Shown: piece by piece, positions 14,672-18,772 of the stretch
Layout: every line of letters begins with the position of its first letter
How positions within the stretch are numbered: position 1 is the first letter of the stretch
Assembly: GCF_937875265.1 (NCBI RefSeq)
Contig: NZ_CALLXM010000216.1
Coordinates: 1-18,772, forward strand
Length of the DNA stretch: 18,772 bases
Direction of reading: 5' to 3'
Origin: an uncultured Acetobacter sp.
GTDB taxonomy: Bacteria; Pseudomonadota; Alphaproteobacteria; Acetobacterales; Acetobacteraceae
Notes under the pieces: model-generated
Seen by the model: only the letters and a program-made list of their open reading frames with translations
Told to the model about the DNA's origin: nothing
Databases searched by the model: none
Position numbers and translations under genes: made by a program

Positions 14672-15323
14672 CCTCATCAGTCCTGATATTTCAGCTGTTC
14701 TTGTCGGTATTGCCGCACTGGGGTTTGTAACATTTGCGGCTGTCACCATGACAAGTTTTATCAAAATTGCTGTTGTGCTATTTTTGCTTCGTAATGCACT
14801 CGGTATTCAGCAAACTCCTCCAAATATCGTGCTGTATGGCATTGCGCTTTTACTGAGCATCTATGTCATGGCTCCCGTAGTGATGAGTGCATATGCGGCA
14901 GCTGTGACATCGCCTGTGGATCACATGACTTTATCGGACATGCTGGCGGCAGCACAACGGGCCGAACAGCCTGTAAAAGCCTTTATGCTGCGCTTCACCA
15001 GTCCCGGGGAGCGTGAGTTTTTTACCAATGCGACCATGCGTGTCTGGGGCACTGAGTCTGGCCTGAAAGCAGCACCGGATGACTTGCTGATTGTCTTGCC
15101 GTCCTTCCTCCTTTCAGAGCTTCAGAGAGCGTTTGAGATAGGTTTTCTGCTTTATCTTCCCTTTATTGCTATTGATCTGGTTGTGACCGCTGTGCTGATG
15201 GCCATGGGAATGTCTTCAGTTTCGCCATCGACTATTGGTGTGCCACTCAAGCTGTTTCTGTTTGTGGCCATTACGGGCTGGACCCGTCTGATTCATGGTT
15301 TGGTTCTGAGTTACGCAACATGA
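14664..15323 (+). CDS. sctR: T3SS export apparatus protein SctR (RhcR, FliP family)
   Basis: 219-aa membrane protein; five copies build the core of the export gate with SctS and SctT. The start is GTG 14664 inside the end of sctQ. The N-terminal helix block AAVTMTSFIKIAVVLFLLRNALGIQQTPPNIVLYGIALLLS is the diagnostic SctR/FliP signature. Later come the periplasmic part with YAAAV and ..ERAEQPVK-type sequence, then LLIVLPSFLLSELQRAFEIGFLLYLPFIAIDLVV, the second signature, and a last helix around PLKLFLFVAITGW. Length and motifs are normal. Confidence 0.96.
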   Translation: MNSLISPDISAVLVGIAALGFVTFAAVTMTSFIKIAVVLFLLRNALGIQQTPPNIVLYGIALLLSIYVMAPVVMSAYAAAVTSPVDHMTLSDMLAAAQRAEQPVKAFMLRFTSPGEREFFTNATMRVWGTESGLKAAPDDLLIVLPSFLLSELQRAFEIGFLLYLPFIAIDLVVTAVLMAMGMSSVSPSTIGVPLKLFLFVAITGWTRLIHGLVLSYAT

Positions 15324-15332
15324 TGGCGCACC

Positions 15333-15599
15333 ATGTCTGAACAGCTTATTTTCCACTTTCAGTCCACACTTTCTCTGGTGCTGTACATGTCGCTTCTGCC
15401 CTTGCTGGCTGCAATGGCGGTGGGACTGCTGGTGGGGGTTTTGCAAGCGGTTACGCAGGTGCAGGATCAGTCTTTGCCCATGACCTTCAAATTGCTGACG
15501 GTCATTCTTTTGCTTTTGTTCGGGGGCTCTTTGCTGGCTGTTCCTCTGGAGCGTGAGGCTGCTGAGGTGTTTGATACTTTTCCGGCCTTAACACGGTAA
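15333..15599 (+). CDS. sctS: T3SS export apparatus protein SctS (RhcS, FliQ family)
   Basis: 88-aa protein with two membrane helices (about residues 14-38 and 50-72), the expected size and layout for SctS/FliQ. The connecting segment VGLLVGVLQAVTQVQDQSLPMTFKLL holds the conserved family motif (GL.VG..QA.TQ.Q). Four copies wrap around the SctR5-SctT core of the gate. It starts at ATG 15333, nine bases after the sctR stop, and ends seven bases before sctT. Confidence 0.96.
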   Translation: MSEQLIFHFQSTLSLVLYMSLLPLLAAMAVGLLVGVLQAVTQVQDQSLPMTFKLLTVILLLLFGGSLLAVPLEREAAEVFDTFPALTR

Positions 15600-15606
15600 T
15601 GGCTTG

Positions 15607-16437
15607 ATGAGCATGCCAACGTCCAGTGTGTCATTCCTTCTGCAAATGCTGGGGCTGATACAGCACTGGCTGTTGGCGCTGGGGTTTGCTATGGCGCGCC
15701 CTATGGGCTTGCTGTCCATCCATCCTATTTTCACCCGCTTCCAGATTACCGGCCTGTTGCGGGGAGCTATGGCGCTGGTTCTGGCCTTGCCTGCCGTGCC
15801 TATGATTGCAGCAATGTTGGACCAGACACCACAAACGGGCGTGGTGTTAATGGTGCTGGGCATGAAAGAAGGCGCCTTAGGCTGCGTGCTTGGGCTTTTA
15901 CTGGGAATGCCTTTCTGGATGCTGGATGTAGCAGGGGATGTGCTTGATTTACAACGTGGGGCCACACAAGGGCGGATTAATGACCCCGCCGGCTTTGAGG
16001 ATGTGTCCATAACAGGCACTTTCCTTTTGTTGTTAGGCGTTACATATTTTGCGGCCTCTGGCGGTTTGCAGATGTTGCTGGACAGCCTTTATCAAAGCTG
16101 GACTCTTTGGAGGCCGTTATCCAGTTTACCTGATTTTTCAAAGAAGTTTCCGACACTTGTCCTTGGGCTTCTGGACGAGATGCTGGCATCAGCACTCAGT
16201 CTGGCGTTGCCAATGCTGCTAGCCATGTTACTGTCAGATATAGCCTTGAGTATCGTTAGCCGAGCAGCCCCCTCTTTGCGTGTGGATGACCATGCTATGG
16301 CTGCACGTAATATCGTCTTCTTTTTTGTGCTAACGCTTTACACGTCATATCTTTGCCTGTTCGTCCGGCAGGATATTGCTAGAATTCCTGCTTTTTTTGA
16401 TGCTCTGAAGCTGATGGTGGATCAGCCCACCTCATGA
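15607..16437 (+). CDS. sctT: T3SS export apparatus protein SctT (RhcT, FliR family)
   Basis: 276-aa polytopic protein that completes the export gate. It has about six hydrophobic segments. Family features include RPMGLLSIHPIFTRFQITGLLRGAMALVLALP near the N-terminus and the central GLLLGMPFWMLDVAGDVLDLQRGATQG, which corresponds to the 'GE.vGf.ip.f.a...G..iD...G' block. The C-terminal part has ALSLALPMLLAMLLSDIALSIVSRAAP, matching the 'a..laaP.i..m.l.d..lg...r..P' motif. I start at ATG 15607; a TTG just before it and an ATG at 15613 are alternatives. It overlaps sctU by four bases (ATGA). Confidence 0.94.
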   Translation: MSMPTSSVSFLLQMLGLIQHWLLALGFAMARPMGLLSIHPIFTRFQITGLLRGAMALVLALPAVPMIAAMLDQTPQTGVVLMVLGMKEGALGCVLGLLLGMPFWMLDVAGDVLDLQRGATQGRINDPAGFEDVSITGTFLLLLGVTYFAASGGLQMLLDSLYQSWTLWRPLSSLPDFSKKFPTLVLGLLDEMLASALSLALPMLLAMLLSDIALSIVSRAAPSLRVDDHAMAARNIVFFFVLTLYTSYLCLFVRQDIARIPAFFDALKLMVDQPTS

Positions 16438-17477
16438 GTGACACAAGTGAAAGCAAGGAACTTCCAGCATCGGCCAAAAAATTACGGGAAGCCCGTAGAA
16501 AAGGGCAGGTTGCTAACAGCAAAGATTTTGTCGGAGCCGTTATAACCGTTATAGCGCTTTTCTATGTCGTTTTACGATGCCCGGATTTATTTTCTCAACT
16601 GAGTTCGGTTCTTTCTGATACAGCCATTCTGGAAGAAAAACCGTTTGATATTGCATTACCTTTTATTGTGCAGAGGTTAGTGTCAGTTTTTGTAGAATTT
16701 ATTCTGCCTCTATTAGCATTACTGTTTTTTGCGGTAGCCGTTGCAGCTCTGGTTGGGAACGGCGGTTTGGTCTTCTCGGTAGAGCCTTTAGCGCCCAAGT
16801 TTGAACGCATTAATCCGGTGAGCGGATTTCAACGAATTTTCTCTCTACGCAACATGATTGATGGACTAAAAATTGTTCTGAAATTTAGTGCTGTTCTTTG
16901 CACTCTTGTGTTGGTGATTAAATCAGATGTACGGGGGCTTGTACATTTGCCTGCTTGCGGACCAACCTGTGTGCCGGATGCAGTAAAGGGCATGATATGG
17001 CCGGTTCTGCTGTCAGCAATTTTTTGTTTCCTTATCCTCGGTTGCCTTGATTTGGGTATCCAACGTTTACTGTTTCGTCGGGAAATGAGGATGACTCGCA
17101 CAGAGCAGAAAAAAGAACTCAAAAATTCCGAAGGTAATCCTTTAATTAAAAGAGCTCAGAGGCAGGAGCGACGTGCTGCAATGGGTAGTAATGTACGCAT
17201 GGGTCTGAAGCACGCTACATTTGTTGTTTATGATTCTAATATTGCTGTTGCGTTTCAGTATGCACCACCGGGCGTTTTAGTCCCTGCTCTCGTGGCTCGG
17301 TCAGCAAAAAATGGTTTGTCTGAATTTTTAGAGTATACAAAATCCGCAGGTATTCCAATGGTAGAAGATTCGGATTCTGCCAGATTTCTGGTGTCGCGCG
17401 TTCCACTTGGTAGTGCGCTACCCAAAGATGCGTTTCATGTTGCTATTTTGTGTATGCGTAAAGCTGGAGTAATATAA
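16434..17477 (+). CDS. sctU: T3SS switch protein SctU (RhcU), non-canonical cleavage site
   Basis: 347-aa FlhB/YscU-family protein that binds the export gate and normally controls the switch between substrate classes. The N-terminus SESKELPASAKKLREARRKGQVANSKDF is diagnostic (E.K...T..KL..AR..G.V..S). Four membrane helices lie within about 30-215. The cytoplasmic linker has the expected charged stretch RRMEMRMTRTEQKKELKNSEGNPLIKRA-like sequence, and the C-terminal domain ends LPKDAFHVAILCMRKAGVI. In the family, the N of an NPTH tetrad is the self-cleavage site, in a 'VVTNPTHYAVAL' context. Here the aligned context is FVVYDSNIAVAF, with Tyr266-Asp-Ser-Asn in place of NPTH, so neither Asn-Pro nor His is present. 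The rest of the protein is intact. It is the last gene of the long plus-strand operon. Confidence 0.94.
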   Translation: MSDTSESKELPASAKKLREARRKGQVANSKDFVGAVITVIALFYVVLRCPDLFSQLSSVLSDTAILEEKPFDIALPFIVQRLVSVFVEFILPLLALLFFAVAVAALVGNGGLVFSVEPLAPKFERINPVSGFQRIFSLRNMIDGLKIVLKFSAVLCTLVLVIKSDVRGLVHLPACGPTCVPDAVKGMIWPVLLSAIFCFLILGCLDLGIQRLLFRREMRMTRTEQKKELKNSEGNPLIKRAQRQERRAAMGSNVRMGLKHATFVVYDSNIAVAFQYAPPGVLVPALVARSAKNGLSEFLEYTKSAGIPMVEDSDSARFLVSRVPLGSALPKDAFHVAILCMRKAGVI

Positions 17478-17507
17478 AAGAGCATGTGTATGCAGATATT
17501 ATCATCT

Positions 17508-17539
17508 TTTCTCTGCCCCGGAAAACCGAAGCAGAGAAA
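17508..17539. terminator. Inverted repeat between convergent sctU and candidate effector gene
   Basis: TTTCTCTGC (17508-17516) pairs perfectly with GCAGAGAAA (17531-17539); the loop contains an extra CGG/CCG pair around AAAA. It lies 30 bases beyond the sctU stop and 12 bases beyond the stop of the convergent gene at 17552. The shape fits a two-way transcript end. A long T-run is missing on both sides, so efficiency is uncertain. Confidence 0.5.
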
Positions 17540-17551
17540 GAGCAGAAGATC

Positions 17552-18397
17552 TTAGGCATCACCAAAGCTTGCTGTGTAATTTTGACTTTTGTCTTGTGCC
17601 ATGGTCATCGGGTTGGAGTTATCAGCCCGGTTCTGGTCATCATCCGGATGAAGATAAGCATTGCCGGTGCCCAGCTGCTGTTCCATGTAAGCGCCCCCAG
17701 CCTGCATGGTTGAGGTTGATCCATCGTACCATCCTGCAATGGTCGCGTTTCCGGCACTGTCTCGTGTTATAGTGCCTTCCGGGGCAGAGTCTGCAATGCT
17801 TTTTGTATCACCGGCCGTTTTGCCCTGACCGTCAGAAACCTGAATGGCGGCATTCCGACCATCAATATAGCTGACGTCAGTGTTATTGATACCGTTTGCG
17901 TCTGCATAAAATTCAAGACGGGAGGCTGTGGACTGATAGGTTCCGGAAGAATCAGCTTGTGCCATGTAGCCACCCTGGCCGTTAGCATAGTTCAGGGTGC
18001 CGCTTTCACCTGGTTTAAGCGTGATTTCTGCCACCGGTGTGGTGGTGGGCCCACCATTGAGGAATTCACCAATGGTTTCATCGTGCTGACTGGAATTGAC
18101 AATTGTGACGGTATTGCTACCGCTTCCGGCGGATACGCTTGGTGATGTCGCAGCAGCAGAGGTTTGATCAACAGAGGCGGTCACCGGTTCTGAAGAGCCA
18201 GCAGGTAGTTCGGCAGAGGCTGGAATATTTAAGGTACCAGCGGCGGGGTTGCTCCCGCTCAGTTCTACAGCTGATGGGGTTTGTTGGGCCATGCTACCAA
18301 ATAACTGTGCCAGTTCACTCGGGTTGATCCCGATACTGGTTAGCGCATCTTCTATTGCGGCGAGCGAGCCGGGGCTAAGCGTATTTGAAACAGTCAT
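17552..18397 (-). CDS. Candidate T3SS-secreted protein, Ser/Thr/Gly-rich, possible thaumatin-like domain
   Basis: 281-aa protein convergent with sctU, starting at ATG 18397 with AAGG about eight bases upstream. No Sec signal or membrane segment is visible and there is not a single Cys. Residues about 10-40 are helical (LAAIEDALTSIGINPSELAQ). Residues about 40-95 are a Ser/Ala/Pro/Thr linker. Residues about 96-240 look like a strand-rich domain: NTVTIVNSS, LKPGESGTLNYANGQGGYMA, then SRLEFYADANGINNTDVSYI and DGRNAAIQVSD. The order 'polar N-terminal strand, LxPGES, then aromatic-rich F-x-x-D..DVS.IDG.N..' recalls thaumatin-like and fungal thaumatin-related folds, though without their disulfides. 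I recognise no named effector family. Low Cys, polar composition and T3SS linkage suggest a secreted substrate, harpin-like in make-up; that is inference. Confidence 0.6.
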   Translation of the reverse strand: MTVSNTLSPGSLAAIEDALTSIGINPSELAQLFGSMAQQTPSAVELSGSNPAAGTLNIPASAELPAGSSEPVTASVDQTSAAATSPSVSAGSGSNTVTIVNSSQHDETIGEFLNGGPTTTPVAEITLKPGESGTLNYANGQGGYMAQADSSGTYQSTASRLEFYADANGINNTDVSYIDGRNAAIQVSDGQGKTAGDTKSIADSAPEGTITRDSAGNATIAGWYDGSTSTMQAGGAYMEQQLGTGNAYLHPDDDQNRADNSNPMTMAQDKSQNYTASFGDA

Positions 18398-18489
18398 GCT
18401 GATAGCCTTTTATTTCTAAAATAAGAACATAACATCGCATGAAACTATAAAAATAAAAAATAATCATAGTGGATTTATAAAAGTTTCAT
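18398..18489. promoter_or_regulatory. AT-rich spacer with an 8-bp inverted repeat upstream of the candidate effector
   Basis: The gap between the TolC-like gene and the candidate effector is much richer in A/T than its surroundings. ATGAAACT (18439-18446) and AGTTTCAT (18482-18489) are perfect inverted copies, with further partly matching TATAAA-type bases inside; the right arm covers the tolC stop codon. This region probably contains the effector promoter or the tolC transcript end. I cannot place promoter boxes with confidence. Confidence 0.4.
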
Positions 18490-18772
18490 AAATCTCCTAG
18501 AGCGCCCGTTGCAAAGGCCAGACTGGCTGCGGCAATCAGGGCGGCGTAGTAGGTGTCAGAGTGGCCAAGCTGAGCGTCCAGCAGGCCGGTCTGAGCAAGA
18601 GTGGCCTGCGTGATAGACCCCACACCACTGCGATACGCGGTAAATGCGGCATCAAAGCTGGTTTGGGAGGCTGTTTGCAGGCGCCCAGCAGCCGTATAGG
18701 CACTCAGGCTGCCATGTAGGCTGTTTTCTGCGGTAATAATCTGCTTCACGGACTCATCAACAGTTTTGCGCA
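18486..18772 (-). CDS. TolC-family outer-membrane efflux protein, 5' part outside window
   Basis: Only the last 95 codons are present; the frame is open to the right edge, reading R-K-T-V-D-E-S-V-K-Q before the GTG at 18749, so that GTG is internal rather than a start. The sequence NSLHGSLSAYTAAGRLQTAS, then DAAFTAYRSGVGSITQATLAQTGLLDAQ and a final YYAALIAAASLAFATGALG is the C-terminal helical hairpin of TolC/NodT-type outer-membrane factors (the 'Y..G..s..e.l.aq..l..A' pattern and the closing A.a.L..a.G). Such proteins form the trans-periplasmic duct of efflux pumps and type I secretion. It probably belongs to the chromosomal flank rather than the T3SS, though it reads towards the candidate effector gene on the same strand. 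Confidence 0.82.
   Translation of the reverse strand, partial: RKTVDESVKQIITAENSLHGSLSAYTAAGRLQTASQTSFDAAFTAYRSGVGSITQATLAQTGLLDAQLGHSDTYYAALIAAASLAFATGALGDL

Noticed and set aside
16392..16398. T7 run in sctT, and similar T7 and A7 runs elsewhere, as slippage tracts
   Set aside because: Runs of seven A or T are common at this base composition and far less prone to phase variation than G10.
7750..18397. Shared VDQTS segment in the two candidate effectors (7750-8541 and 17552-18397) as a common secretion signal
   Set aside because: Only five residues, at different positions (about 15-19 and 76-80) in Ser/Thr-rich stretches; likely coincidence.

Overview
The window carries an almost complete non-flagellar type III secretion system (T3SS) of the rhizobial (Rhc) type. 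An OprB-type sugar porin (left edge) and a TolC-type outer-membrane factor (right edge), both cut by the window ends, flank it. The family content is alphaproteobacterial. The OprB porin and the moderate base composition would fit an acetic acid bacterium (Acetobacteraceae), but that genus-level guess is inference. The T3SS gene order matches, as I recall it, the symbiosis T3SS of Rhizobium/Bradyrhizobium (nolW diverging from nolBTUV-rhcN-rhcQRSTU, plus y4yQ-rhcV-y4yS and rhcC2-y4xK).

Layout. (1) 1-823, minus: 5' part of an OprB porin gene. (2) 824-1527: about 700 bp without a convincing gene. (3) 1528-3593, plus: a Tad/CpaC-like secretin (RhcC2 type) translationally coupled to a CpaD-like lipoprotein. 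(4) 9384 down to 3616, minus: nolW-type secretin N-domain protein, a 62-aa ORF, a DUF1521 protein with a GDPH self-cleavage motif (NopE-like), a 57-aa ORF, sctD, sctV and a TPR lipoprotein. (5) 9593-17477, plus: a tight, mostly overlapping run sctI-J-K-L-N-O-Q-R-S-T-U. (6) 17552-18397, minus: a Ser/Thr/Gly-rich, cysteine-free candidate secreted protein. (7) 18486-18772, minus: 3' end of a TolC-family gene.

Together these give the inner-membrane rings (SctD, SctJ), inner rod (SctI), export apparatus (SctR, S, T, U, V), ATPase and sorting platform (SctN, L, K, O, Q), and a two-piece outer-membrane secretin with a probable lipoprotein helper. No recognisable needle, tip, translocon, needle-length ruler, chaperone or regulator gene is visible; the 57-aa and 62-aa ORFs are positional candidates for needle or early secreted subunits.

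The most striking observations are: a run of ten G inside the secretin reading frame, where a one-base change either way gives an early stop, so the outer-membrane channel could be phase-variable; a SctU whose NPTH self-cleavage motif is replaced by YDSN; a DUF1521 protein with a predicted metal-triggered Asp-Pro cleavage site; a possible thaumatin-like fold in the distal candidate effector; and a perfect 10-bp inverted repeat placing the same sequence in the 5' leaders of both divergent T3SS operons.
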